DNA of 64,000 bases, taken from assembly GCF_049243985.1 (NCBI RefSeq), contig NC_135373.1:92809213-92873212 (forward strand). The letters are read 5' to 3'. The notes beneath the pieces are model-generated. The model was not told where the DNA came from, ran no database searches, and worked only from the letters and a program-made list of their open reading frames with translations. The DNA is from Paroedura picta (lineage: Eukaryota > Chordata > Lepidosauria > Squamata > Gekkonidae). Each line of letters begins with the position of its first letter. Positions within the stretch are counted from its first letter, which is position 1. Below are positions 1 to 11,860 of this stretch, piece by piece. A program made the position numbers and the translations under genes.

Positions 1-888
1 GAGAATGAGAGCCAGAAGTCACTTGGGAAGGGAGGAAATGAAGATCCAGATGAGCTGTCCACTGCAGTGAAGAAACAAGGGAATCTTAGAAAATGAGAGA
101 CCGAGGATGCTTTCAGATGCAGGAGGGATGACAATCCAGAAGAAAAAGTGTTTAAAACCAAAATAGGAAAACTTTAGGGAGGGGAGGAGATGCAAACCAA
201 GAGATGAAAACCTGATGTCTTAGGAAATTACAAGGAAAGGAGTATAAAAAAGGAGCAGGAAGATCCGGGACAGAAGGAAAAAAGGGGTTTATGAGAGTAA
301 ACATAGACAAACTGAAGCCATCTGTATGACTGCATGTGAAATGAGGAGAGTTTTCTGGTGGTGATTTCATTGTATGCCCCTCATCATGAAAAAAACGGAC
401 AGGTTCAAAGCACAAGTATTAATCTATCACCTCTTGTAAATTCTCTTCGGTCTTTCCTCTTCACCAGCAGTTCCCACCAGAGACCGCCTTAGAGGTTCAT
501 TGAGGCCCAGGCCAAGTTTTTGAGGCCTGAACCATATTCACCAATAATTATGATTAATACTTATGAAGATTGTTGATTGTTTAAATCAGAATCTGTATCA
601 GTTAATTAAATCTTTCATTTGCTTAAACTAAGAGGATATATCACATTTTGGTCTGAAAGAGATGAGAAAATAAGTCTAAATTTGAGGCCACCTTTGACAT
701 TGAGGCCAAAGGACCCTCCTCACCCCACCTTTGGATTGGCCTTGCCGCCTATTCTTCTGGAGACTCTCCTAATGTTTTCTATTTTGCTCTTCCTCTCATG
801 GACAACAGTGGGTAGCCAGGCTTCCTGAAAGGGACTGGTGGGGCTGCCTAGCTCTCCCACTTCCCTCAGCTCTTGTTGAGACACCTAG
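1..888. other. Unassigned intron sequence
   Basis: Purine-rich DNA (1-420) then AT-rich DNA with the string TTGAGGCC repeated near 500-720. No gene or known repeat recognised. Confidence 0.4.
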
Positions 889-1166
889 GTCAGCTGGGTT
901 GGTGTAGTGGTTAGGAGTGCAGACTTCTAATATGGCGAGCCAGGTTTGATTCCGCGCTCCCCCACATGCAACCAGCTGGGTGATCTTGGGCTCAACACAA
1001 CACTGATAAAGCTGTTCTGACCAAGCAGTAATATCAGGGCTCTCTCAGCCTCACCTACCTCACAGGGTGTCTATTGTGGGGAAAGGAAAGGGAAGGAGAT
1101 TGTAAGCCGCTTTGAGACACCTGGTAAATAAAAGTGACATATAAGAACCAACTCTTCTTCTTTTTC
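889..1166 (+). mobile_element. tRNA-derived SINE with TTC tail
   Basis: GGTGTAGTGGTTAGGAGTGC is a tRNA-like A box region and GGTTTGATTCCGC the B box; the body contains CAGCTGGGTGATCTTGGGCT and ends AAGAACCAACTCTTCTTC. Older and more diverged than the copies at 34373 and 38807. Confidence 0.88.
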
Positions 1167-1313
1167 TAGGCATTTCCTGGCTAAATACATAGACTACTCC
1201 ATAAACAAACACTGTAACCAAATGTGGATGGTTGCTCACTACAATGAGACTTTTGTTTTTATTTTGTCAACCAGCTGTTCAGGAAGGAACAGTAAAGCTA
1301 TGTGCAGCTATGA

Positions 1314-1369
1314 CCAATAGTAACAATGTACAGGTTGCAGGCTGTACCAATAGTAACAATGTACAGGTT
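1314..1369. repeat. Tandem pair, 33-bp period
   Basis: CCAATAGTAACAATGTACAG occurs at 1314 and 1347. A TATATAAGAA box follows at 1426. See findings. Confidence 0.7.
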
Positions 1370-1867
1370 TGCTGAGGCAATACCAGTAAACAACCAACCT
1401 GTTTCAATTAGTGTCATGTCTCAGTATATAAGAATATTCTTACTATTTTTGTTATCTTGATTCAGGGCCAGTTTTAACTTTTAGCTTGCTTTCATAAGAG
1501 TTCTGCCTTTGGTTCAGCTGGTAGAGGTTAGGTTCTGGTAATTTACAATGGGTGTATTGGGTGGATGTAAATCAGTCCCCAGCGATACTTCAAAGATGTT
1601 CTCAGCACTTCAAAGACTTCCTCAGACCCTGCTGGTTGTTTGGCAGGTGCAGGTCTGGCAGGGAACAGCTGGGGTAAGCTTTGCTTGTTGGCTTTGCCTA
1701 TTCCATTTGCGGCTGGAAGCAACCCAGTTCCAACTAATGCCTTCAACTTTTCTTAGCATTGTTGACTAGTCCAGTAAGTCTTGTTCTATTTAATATGTTT
1801 GCCTCTCCACCGCTGTAGCCTCATGGGAGATAGCACTAATGCTCAGAACTATCTCTTACACAGGATT

Positions 1868-2390
1868 TTGTTTACTGTATTGATTACTTATTTATTTAGA
1901 TTTTTATACCACCCTTCTATACAGCTCTGGGCGGTTTACATAGAACGCCATAGGGTAATTACATAGAAGATTGTATCAATATAACAATATAATGATCATA
2001 ATATAACACATTAACCAGAACAATATTTTAACAGGAATAGTTATATTGACAAAATCCTTGGGTAGATCAGAATGTTTGGTCATGGGAGGGGGTGCCTGAG
2101 GGGGGGGGACCAGCAGATGTTTTTGGGTCGGTTTGCCTCAAGCAAATGACTGGTGGAGGAGCATCCTTTTGCAGGCTCTGTAGAATTGTGGGAGTTCAGG
2201 CATGGCCCTGATCTCTCCAGGGAGCTCGTATCACCAGGTGGGGGGCAGAACTGAGAAAGCTCTGGCCCTTGTTGAGGTCTGATGTACTTCTTTGGGGCCA
2301 GGGATCCACAGCCTGTTGGAGGTGGCAGAGCGTAAGGCTCTTTTGTGGGTATAGGCAAGAGGTGGTCTCTCAGGTACGCTGGGCCCAGAC
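1868..2390 (-). mobile_element. LINE 3' region, probably L2, minus strand
   Basis: Reversed tail (TTTTTATACCACCC, CTGGGCGGTTTACA) then the 3' region GCAGGCTCTGTAGAATTGTG, CTCTCCAGGGAGCTCGTATC, CTCTGGCCCTTGTTGAGGTC. Same family as 13655, 27205, 38040, 43125, 46440 and 62430. Confidence 0.7.
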
Positions 2391-3159
2391 TGCATATTGC
2401 TTTTTTATGATTAACAATCCTTAATATTCAGTGCTGGAACACCACTGGATTATAGGTAGTATGACATTTTAAAATTATTTGCTTAAATCAATGTCACAAT
2501 TGTATAGGAATGCTAAAGAATTCTCCTTTTGTCCAATTTCCAGGTATCTATGTCCTGAGTACAGCTTTTCCAGTAACACAGTGTTTGATTATTTGTTTGC
2601 TTTGGATGACCTTCCCAAGGCTATTTAGGCAATAGTTCTTCCTTTCTGGACTGTGGCATGCAATTTGTTAACTTAAATCATGGACAATGTAGCATGCAGT
2701 CATGTGTACGCTACTCCTGTAGTTAAAGTACTAGTGATGTTCCAGACAGGTAGCTCTTTTTGGTCTTTTAGAGCAAAACAAAAAAGAGAATGCTGTGGCA
2801 CTTTAAAGTCAATGAAATGCAAATACCAGTGGCACGGTCACCTTTAAAAGAAAAGTACTTGAAATCTGAGCAGTGTTTCCTGCTGATTGTGGAGCCTTCT
2901 TCCAGCATAAGACTTCTGGTTCCAGAAGGTTCCACATGCAGGTGACTGGAGTGAGATGATATAACCCTGTATATATTTTGATCACTCTGTTAAGTGGAAT
3001 ATACTGTTCCTGTATCCCAGCTGTAGGTTCAGCAGCAGTCTCCTCTTCTTGGCCAATGTAGAAGGGATCCGGGCAGCTGTTCAGCCTACCACATACCCCC
3101 TTGACCTGTGTCTCTCATGGCTGGTGAAAGACGATGGTGAGGAGATCTGGATAGCTCTC

Positions 3160-3555
3160 CGGGAGATTATCAACTTTTCCCTAACTTTGGGGAGATTACC
3201 ATAGAGGCTCAAGGAGGCTGTGGTTAGGCCATCTGAAAAAAATCAAATCTGGATTCATCTGAACCAGCCAACTACCACCCAGTTTCGCATTTGCCGTTTC
3301 TGGATAAAGTGGTTGAGCGGGCAGTTGCTGAACAGTTTCAGAACTTTCTGGATGAAACATCAGCTCTTGATTCACTCTAGTCTGACTTCTGTCTTGACCA
3401 TGGGGTGGAGATGGCTCTGGTCGCCCTCATGGATGTTCTCTGGAGACACTTGGATCTAGGTGGATTGGTGTTACTACTTTTATTAGATCTAACAGCAGTA
3501 TTCAACACAGTTGATTATGGGCTGCTTACTCAATGCCTAACTGACATAGGGATAT
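3160..3555 (+). mobile_element. L2 LINE reverse transcriptase fragment
   Basis: Decayed L2-clade RT: pieces read NYHPVSHLPFLDKVVERAVA, EQFQNFLDETSALDS and LLLLLDLTAVFNTVDYGLL, equivalent to the usual NYRPVSNLPFLSKVLERVV and LLDLSAAFDTVDH. The DxxxAFD-like motif A is altered to DLTAVFN. Several frame changes; dead fragment. Confidence 0.82.
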
Positions 3556-4373
3556 GAAGTACAGCCTTAAAATGGCCACAAATACATTGCCATTGAACCT
3601 AGCAACACCATTTAGTCTGGCTAAAAGCTGTTCATTGACCTACCCTCAATGAATCCCTTTATAAAAACTATGTATATGAATGGAAGAATAAAACTTAATT
3701 GGCTATTTCAATTCCTTAATGTACTTTAGCATTAAATGAATTGTGGAGTCTGAGGGACACACACTGTTACTGAAACAGCTTCATGGTAAAGGACAGAACT
3801 GTCTCATGCTAGGGAATGTCCAGTGTTTTCTCTTTCCATTATTTCCCTGTAAAACAGGAACAGACTTGCTGTGTGGCATGTACAGCTGCAAGGAAATATT
3901 ACATGTCAACGTTGTTCAACTGCAGAAAACATAGTGCTGCTGCTAATTGTGTTGTACACAGAATCTGACTGTATCTGCTGCAAGATTTCTCAAACTTGGT
4001 CCAAAGGCCTTTCTAGAGGACATGCACACCTCTTGATTTTTTGTTTCTTGTAGTGTTCTGTTGGCCTTATGGCTGATCCAGCCTTGGTTACATAAGTAAA
4101 GGAAAGCTGCTGTGCTGGCCACATGCTCTGTCTTTTGCTGTCTGGGGAAAATAGTGGACATTTGAGAAGGATACATATAAATTTGACCTGGGCCCGTGGC
4201 TACTTGAGCCCCCAGGTGAGATTGCAATCCTTGTAAATGAGTCAGGCCAACAAGAACAAAGAGGGGAAATAAAAGGAAGTTCTAGTGAAGACGGCAGGGA
4301 TTAAATATGCTGGACGCCCACCTTTTGGTAGGTGTTCCAGTTGGAAGGAGCCTTCCAAGTTGACATAATAGCA

Positions 4374-5240
4374 ATGTCCGCCACAACAGGGCTCCCAATG
4401 GGGGAGATAGCCCAAACCAAGCCCTGCCTCAGCAAGAATGAGCTGATACAGCACCCAAAGGCCAAGAAGAAAATGGCCAATAAAGAGACAAAGCAGAAGG
4501 AACAGAGTGACAAAATGCCGGCCTAATCTGCATCCAAGGGCATGGCCCACACAAGTTCCACATGGGGCTGTAACTTACAGATTTTCTAGCCATTTGAAGG
4601 CAGGTAATCGTTTGATGTCACAGTAAGAGTGGCAGGTTGGATTCATACAAAATGTGCCTCTGAAGAGAAGCTGATCTATGATTTTCATGGAGAGGGAGTT
4701 AAGTTGCAAGTTATGGAAAATTCCAGAAACTACAAATTTGAAGAGTAATACTATTTATGGAGACTTTCTTGGGGTTCAGGCAGGACAAAGAAAGGGGAGT
4801 TAAGCATAGTTCCTTATGAAATCATCCTGCTTTCTCCAGGTCTTCACATGCTTGTCTTCATTTTGGGCTCAAAGACAATGAAACCAAATTTAGGCAGAGA
4901 TACCTGTCTTTAATACATATTGATTTTGTGAGGCAAACATCATCCGGGCAAAGATTATTGCATATGTTTGAAATTTCCTAGACAAGCTGGGAGGGTTGGA
5001 GGTGGAGACTCCAAAGATGAACATCATCCCTGGTGGGGCTGTGGCAAAGCCTTTCATCGCCTACCACAATGAACTGGACGTGAGGATTGTACCAGAGCTC
5101 TATCACAAGAAGCTGGTGGTTGGAGGAATGGATAAGGGTTATGAAATTCCACTTCTGGAATGAAGGCATTGATTTAACTGACAACTCAGAGTTCACTACT
5201 TGGGAAATTTACATGGCTTATGCAGATTAACATGAGTTGG
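4374..5240 (+). pseudogene. KARS1: Processed pseudogene of lysyl-tRNA synthetase, 3'-truncated
   Basis: Intronless, broken copy of cytosolic/mitochondrial lysyl-tRNA synthetase mRNA. Blocks follow the protein in order: N-terminal lysine-rich extension (CLSKNEL..KAKKKMANKETKQKEQS, 4423-4505); start of the anticodon-binding OB fold ([13 protein letters not shown], about 4580-4610; [20 protein letters not shown], 4614-4673; [19 protein letters not shown] to 4745); linker [19 protein letters not shown]; then the class II catalytic core ([45 protein letters not shown]) and the motif 2 region ([19 protein letters not shown]). The match fades after about 5240, near residue 330 of about 600. There are stop codons at 4746 and in the blocks near 4969 and 5227, reading-frame changes near 4857, 4938 and 5150, and a missing stretch between the N-terminal and OB-fold blocks. 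Contiguity across several exons of the parent gene points to retrotransposition. No clear poly(A) or target duplication was found. It is antisense to nothing and lies sense within the CRADD intron. Confidence 0.9.
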
Positions 5241-7959
5241 TAGAGGCCCCTTCTCTCCCATTCCGAGGCCTCTGAGGGGCAGAACCCAACATCAGGAATG
5301 CAATGGCAGTCCCCACCCTCCGGGGGGCAGATGGGGTGCAACAAAACTTAAAAGCCAATGTGCAGACAAAAGAAAGAAACACGGAATAGTGGTATAGATT
5401 TAATATTGTTACTAGTGTTCCCCCTTGTTAAGGTTGTGTGAGCTATTGTTGTTTGAGAGTTACAGATAGGGAGTGCTTCGCTTAAAATAGACTATTGCAA
5501 GAGGAGGAGAGAATTTGTCACTTATCAGCATTGCTGGCATCATCTAGATATCTGTAATTTATGGAAGGATGTTCCACACAGAGTTTACTATGCACTGGTA
5601 ACACTGGGTAGTTTGGAGGAGAATGCGAATCCACCTCATCTGTGACAAAAGTATTACTTCTTGTGTTTGATGGTGATGCAATATCCCTGAAGTGCTTTCT
5701 TAGGGCAAATTATTAGATTCCCTGCCACAGTGATGTGTATAGTTGTACAAATAACAAAACACGGTGGCGGCCCAGGGAGGGAAATTGATGGATATGTAAA
5801 TCTTGATTTCAATTCACCAGTCCCCCTCCCCCCAGCCACACATGAGTGTTTTCATTGCAACATTATTATTTTTTTAAGAGGGCCAGCTTAAATGAGAAGA
5901 AAAGAAACTTCCTAAAACGTTACAGGATTTTTATTTGTCCAACACATATCAAGTTTATACATATCAAGTTTGTAAGTCTTTTTGTAAGATATATATTATG
6001 TTCATGTAGCAACAGAAACGAAATGCATTTTTCTCTTCAGAAACCAGGTAAAAATAAAAAATATCCTGAAAAATCTTGTTTTATGCTCTCCTCCTGTTTT
6101 CTCTGTAACTACTGCTCCATGTCAGATGGAGTAGAGTTGTTCACCTGCAGGTGAAGCCTGGAGATTTCCTGATGATCTCCAGATTACATTACTCATTTCC
6201 CCTGAAGAAAATAGCTCTGCTGGACTGTGGCAGTCCCTGAGCTGGCCACCCTGTGAGCCATTTTAATATCCTTTTGGATCCCAAGTGACTACACTTACCC
6301 TGTAAATGTAAAAACTACTGTGCCCCGTGTGAACAACTTAACAATAGGATTACTTCCCGAGAGAGTAATTATTGTGAATACAAGCAAACCTGCCAAAAGG
6401 CATATTAGGCTGAATGCCTCTGTATATTATTTATGATTCTTAGGAAATGTTGTATATGTTGGCAGGAAAAACCAGTTCTTTCTAAGAACACCAAGCTGTT
6501 GCCCTGTGTGATTCCTTGAAATGGAAAATGTATGCTGTAGACGAGAACTGCATTTTGCTATGGAATATTCTCCTACTTTATCCCCCCCCCCCCCCTCAGT
6601 GTTTTACACCTGATTCCAAAGCATATTTATGTGGAACTGATGCCTGGTTCTTGGAAATTGCAGCCAGAGCAAAACCTCTCCGGTTTGTACCACTTCAGAA
6701 TACAGATGGGGCCTCCCCTGTATGAATGTTTCAGCATGCAAAAAAAATTATTATTTTTTAATCCCTAAATAGGACAAATGTTCCAGGACCTTGCCTTTTC
6801 TTCAACTTGCAGTTTTTCTGTGGATTGTGTATCTGCTTGTGTTGATGGTGGAACATTCTAGCAATAATGAGCTCCTCCCTGCAGCTTGGGCACAGGGTGA
6901 CAACCACTCTGCTAGCTATTTCTGAGAACTGTGGGTCGTCTCGGTTTTTCATATATGAATATATTCTTCCGATAGTTGTGCTCCATCATTTATTAGTTGT
7001 TCATCTGAAAGCGTTTATCTTCAAATGTTAACTTTTCACGGGAAGTAAGATCTATCTGTTAAGCATCTGTAAGACTTTAATTTACACATTAAAACTAGAT
7101 TTGCCTCTCATTTTATAGCTTATTCTATTGGAAGGAGGAAGAGATTGTGATTGGAAGAGTTATCAGAGGAGGCTAGAATTATGTTGTTTTTTAATAGGGC
7201 ATGATTCAGTCAAAGATTTTAAGTTTCCAGTGAGCAAATTAAATATCCATTATAGAAAACTTTAAGATAGTAGTAGCTACTCTTTAAATTGCAGCTTTGT
7301 TTTGTCCCATAATTTCAGTTTATTGACAGACATTGCTTGTTGGAAGAGGGCATTTCTCAAACACAAAAAAGCTGTTTTATTGACCAGTAGACTCCTGTCT
7401 TCTGTGATCGATTGCTGGGGGAAGCTTTTATTCCTCCCTTTCCATGACTGGGCTCCTGTTTATTCCTAGGTCCTTGACCCGAGTATTCTAGTAAGGCAGT
7501 GGACAGATTGACTCAGTTGTCCTTGCATGCTGTTATAAAGTAGCAGGTGATGCACAGAGACATCCTCCCCCACTGTTTACGCATACATGTAAATTGTTCT
7601 AATGCTATTTTATCCAATTGAGGGCCATTAAGTGGTCTTGCATTTGTGCTATACTGGTAATGCCTTTTGTATTACCTTGGAATAGACATTTTCATTTCTA
7701 AGCAGATTGCCATAATAGAATTATATTCTAGGATTTTTGCCTTTTAATTGAGAGGAGTTGTATGTTGTAAACAGAGAAAATGTTTCTTGGGGGACATTGA
7801 AAGGTTTCATGAAGCATTTGTTCTAGCACTATGCCTAACTAGCAGGAACTCATCACTCATTGAAAACTGTAGGTGTTATATCTGAATAATGTCAAGTATT
7901 AAGTGATTTGTCTGTTGGACCTTAACTGTGCTTTCGAGTTAGAAATAAAGGTTCATATT
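5241..7959. other. Unassigned intron sequence
   Basis: AT-rich DNA after the KARS1 pseudogene, with a run of 14 C at 6582-6595. No gene, RNA or repeat identified. Confidence 0.4.
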
Positions 7960-8200
7960 AAAGACCCCCTTCAAGGATTGTTGCCTTGTTGTGGCAAAGG
8001 GGCTTGCATAGCTCAGTGAAGCTATGAGCTATGCCGTACAGGGCCACCCAAGATGGGACAGGTCATAGCAGAGAGCTCTGACAAAAGGTGATCCACTATA
8101 GAAGAAAATGGCAAACCAGTGCAGTATCTTTGCCATGAAAACTCTATGGACAGTACCAAAAGGCAAAACAATATGAGCCCCTCAGGTTTTGCCAGTACAC
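7960..8200. mobile_element. Bov-B (RTE) LINE fragment
   Basis: AGGATTGTTGCCTTGTTGTG, ACAGGGCCACCCAAGATGGG, GGCAAACCAGTGCAGTAT and ATGAAAACTCTATGGACAG match the 3' part of squamate Bov-B as I know it. Orientation not certain. Confidence 0.7.
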
Positions 8201-10069
8201 AAGCCTTTTGAGAATATCCCAGGTCCCTTTTCTATGACAAAATCTTGGTAAGTCTGAACCTGCTTCCTTAATTTATTTGAACCTGCTTCCTTAATTTATA
8301 TGATATTCTGGCGATATACATTGATTTTCCTTAGCTAGGAAATTTAGTTTGGACAAAGAATCTGTGGTCAGTGCAATGCTCAGTGACTAATAGGCTTGCC
8401 CTGCAAGCGAATTCACAAAAGTTGCTAGCTGACAAAAATTCTTCTGTCGTCCATTGGCTTAAAAAAGGAGCACATGTTTCACTTGTACGTGGGGGTGAGG
8501 GTTGAATAGTGAGTGTATTTGTAATTTGTTCTTCAGTGGAGTCTAGTGGAGGCAGAGGAGAATAACTCTATAGTCATATCAAAGCTTCACCGCATGATCA
8601 CCTGGAAGTTAAGGACAGTGCAATGCTTTAATGTCCATTATTATCAATGGGATTAGGAGGGTTTAACTCAGCATCCGATTGCCATGTTATTCTACAAAGG
8701 GAGCAATCCAAAACAGGTCTGCTCAAAAGCAATCCCTCCGTATTCTGTGGGGCTTTACTTCCAGGAAAGTATTCTTAGGCTCATAACCAAAGTTTTTCCG
8801 GAAAGTGGCTATTTAAAAGTTCAGAATAGCCAGCTACAACTACCAGACAACTACCAGACAACGACCGCACAGCCTAGAAAACCCACAACAACCAGTTGAT
8901 TCTGGCAGTGAAAGCCTTTGACAACGCATCAGTATTTGTAAACAGCCAGTAGCTAGGAGTTAAATGTGCTTTCTTCTACTACCTTCAAAATTTTTGCAAA
9001 GTCAAGTAGGAAGGATCTAATGTTGCCTATGAGCAAAGGGGAGGAGTAGAGGGTGGTGGTGTTTATAGTAGAGTAAGTTTGATGAAGGGGTGGACAGGTC
9101 AGTTTGACCAAAACATCTCATGATACAAAGACACACACAGTGTGCCATAGTCAGCCCTGACCCCTGATCTGGGTGACTTCCATGGATCATTGGTGACGTA
9201 GAGACACTATTATGACTCGTTGGATTCAGTGAACATTGGCCAAAGCCTTCAGTCTGGTATTTGGATAGTGCTGGTGAGTTCCACAGAAATACAAATGGGG
9301 TTAATGTATTCGTCTAACAACACTAACACAACCTTTTAATCAAATCATTTGTTAAGTGTTCACTTCTGTCTTTTCTACATTGGGCATTTCTCTCAGAACA
9401 ACCTATGTACCTTGTAACTTTCCCATAAAATCCTTCTTTCCTGAACTGGCATGCTCCTAATTTTTGCCCAAATAGTTGTACAGGAGATAATAAATACATG
9501 CCAAAATCTAATTTGATTTCCATCTTACACTACTCTGTGGCCCTTGAAGGAAGAGAACTACAGTTAATTGCTGCCAGAGAGCTTGTTTTTTGTTCTCTCC
9601 CTTCACTGGGTTTGTCCAGAAGACTGTTGAATATGCCGTACAGAGAGAGTGAATGCTCTTTTCCAGGGGAAAAAACATTAAATTCACAGCCATTATCCTC
9701 TACAACAGTTTGAGAAGCAGCAGGTAAAACCGAAAGCTTTTGACAAATAATATGTAAAGCTCAGGAAAGGCCTTAAATTTTTTAATCCTTTGATTGTTAA
9801 TTCTTCAGACAGTTTGACGTGCTCTGAAGAACTTCCTGCCTACAGATGCTACTAATATTTAACCTTTTAGGAACATCAAGAGTGCTAAGTCCAATACTGT
9901 CTGGGGTTTCCTTCATGGAACTGAATGTTTTGCTTCACAGGAGCCAGTATGTATTTCCAGCTATTTTTGAATTGCCTGTTGGCTCCTGTCCATCAGCTGC
10001 TGCTGCTGCTGTTATTTATGCTACTGAGTGAAGGTTTGTTCTTGCTCTTAGCAAGAAAATAATACATTC
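8201..10069. other. Unassigned intron sequence
   Basis: Contains a short local repeat (TGAACCTGCTTCCTTAATTT twice, 8257-8300) and nothing else I can name. Confidence 0.4.
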
Positions 10070-10160
10070 TGAGGGCAATCCTAAGCAAGTCTACTGAGAA
10101 TTCTGCTACGGTCTATTCAGTAGAGCTTACTCCAAGGAAAATGCTCTCATGATTGCACCA
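10070..10160 (+). repeat. Short repeat GGGCAATCCTAAGC...
   Basis: GGGCAATCCTAAGCAAGTC, CTATTCAGTAGAGCTTACTC, ATGATTGCACC: a short squamate-type repeat with inverted ends (GCAATCCT / GATTGCACC). The reverse copy is at 15722-15825. Confidence 0.6.
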
Positions 10161-10329
10161 TTTAATATCTTGGGAAGTCAGTCCAAGATACTTTGCTGTC
10201 CCAAGTGGCTGCACTACCCAGTCTGAGTGAGGGCTCCCAAGATTCCTTCTGAATGCCACTTTTTAATGTCCTAAATGTGTTAACTGCTCAAAGTGATTAT
10301 TATTTATTTAAGAATCTATCTATCATATG

Positions 10330-10562
10330 GCATGTGTAGTGAGGCCAGGATATCTGAGGATTGTCTGGCAGCCAGGCAAGGGATGGTTGGAGGTGGTTGG
10401 CCATTTCCTGGCTTCACATCATGACTCCTAGTGTTCTTGGGAGGAACTACCACCCAAATCCTTGGAGGTCTGATATCCAGATATTAACTACTGTCAGCCC
10501 TGCTTAGCTCCTGAGATCTGACGGGCTTGGGCTTACTTGGGCTATCCTGCTCAGGGCTATGG
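10330..10562 (-). mobile_element. 5S rRNA-derived SINE, minus strand
   Basis: The right end reads CCCTGCTTAGCTCCTGAGAT, the reverse complement of the 5S rRNA core (ATCTCGGAAGCTAAGCAGGG). The left part (GGATTGTCTGGCAGCCAGGC) is shared with the copy at 45822. Confidence 0.8.
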
Positions 10563-11704
10563 AGTTTCTGAAGAAGGTATATGAAGCCACTAGTGAAAGA
10601 ATATGAAAACAGGAAATAAGCCATGTTTAGACTGAAATACATTTCTATATGCCCTAACCTTGTCTTCTCAATAGCTTTAATGCTTGGGCATGTTGGTACC
10701 TTATCTCTAAAAGGTAATGTTCTTCATTACAAAATAGGTGCTCGTGTTATATATGCAAATTTTTGGCTCTAAAGTATATGCAAGTCCCATCCATGCATTC
10801 GCTGAATGCATGAAGAGAAGGAATGAACACAAGCATTCTAGTGCCAGTCTCCTCATAATCACCGGGTTGTGAACATGGCACCTACATGTGGTGAAAGAGT
10901 TTATGCATATGTTCTCTTCCCATGATCAAGAGCCTCTTGAAAGTGGTGGAACCCAATCGCAGGGAGGAAGCATTTGCCCAGTCACTTTTTTCCTCTCTGT
11001 GTACATCTGTGCTCTTGAACCAGTGATTATGTAGAAATGAGGCCAGCACATTCATGCCTCCTTTCTGTATGTTCAGTCAGGATGCAGTGGCATTGTGTGT
11101 TGAGGGCTTCAAGTACCACTGATGGCCAACAGGAAAATCTACAAATGAGTCAAGCAATCCTTTTTAAAGTCTACCCAAAATATCATAGAATAGTATGCAG
11201 GCTATTGAATTCTCCAGAGTTCTTCATCAGGCTGCAAGCATCCTGGGCTCAAGGGATACTCAGTCCTGGTCTCCCATTTTCCACTGCTGCAGCCAGCAAG
11301 AGAAAAATAGAGATTCGTTGTCAGATGATGGTATGATAACACTTCTGAGGAAAACCTGGGCATGATGCCAGTCCTCTTTAGGAATCTCCAGTTTCTGGCA
11401 ACTCCTAGAGATGCATGATATCAATTCCAGGGTATCCCCAAAAGTGATGGCATCCCAATGCTCCTCACCATGTCTTCACTGTACTCCTGGTCTTCTACTA
11501 GTTGCAGCCCTAACAGAAATCGTGAGTGTTTCAAGCCATTATTTTAAAGCCTTTGGTATTTTGTGCCAACTGTGCTGTACAATTGATTAAATTAGGTAGT
11601 TCTGGATGGCACTACCACTGGTGTCAGCTTTCACTATTAGCCTTATGGGAAGAACAAGAAAAATTGCAACCTCCCTTTGAAAATATAAGAACAAGTAGTC
11701 CATT

Positions 11705-11860
11705 AAATCATAGAATCATAGAGTTGGAAGGGGCCATGCAGGCCATCTAGTCCAACCCCTTGCTCAACGCAGGAAAAGCCTAAAGCATCCAAGAAAAGTG
11801 TGTATCCAACCTTTGCTTGAAGACTGCCAGTCTGGCTTTCTCACACTCACAAAAGAATGA
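11705..11860 (-). mobile_element. CR1 LINE 3' end, minus strand
   Basis: ATCATAGAATCATAGAGTTG is the reversed CR1 terminal repeat, followed by GCCATCTAGTCCAACCCC and TCCAACCTTTGCTTGAAGAC. Confidence 0.85.

Noticed and set aside
10485-10562. 5S rRNA gene
   Set aside because: Only a diverged core of 5S is present, fused to SINE body sequence.
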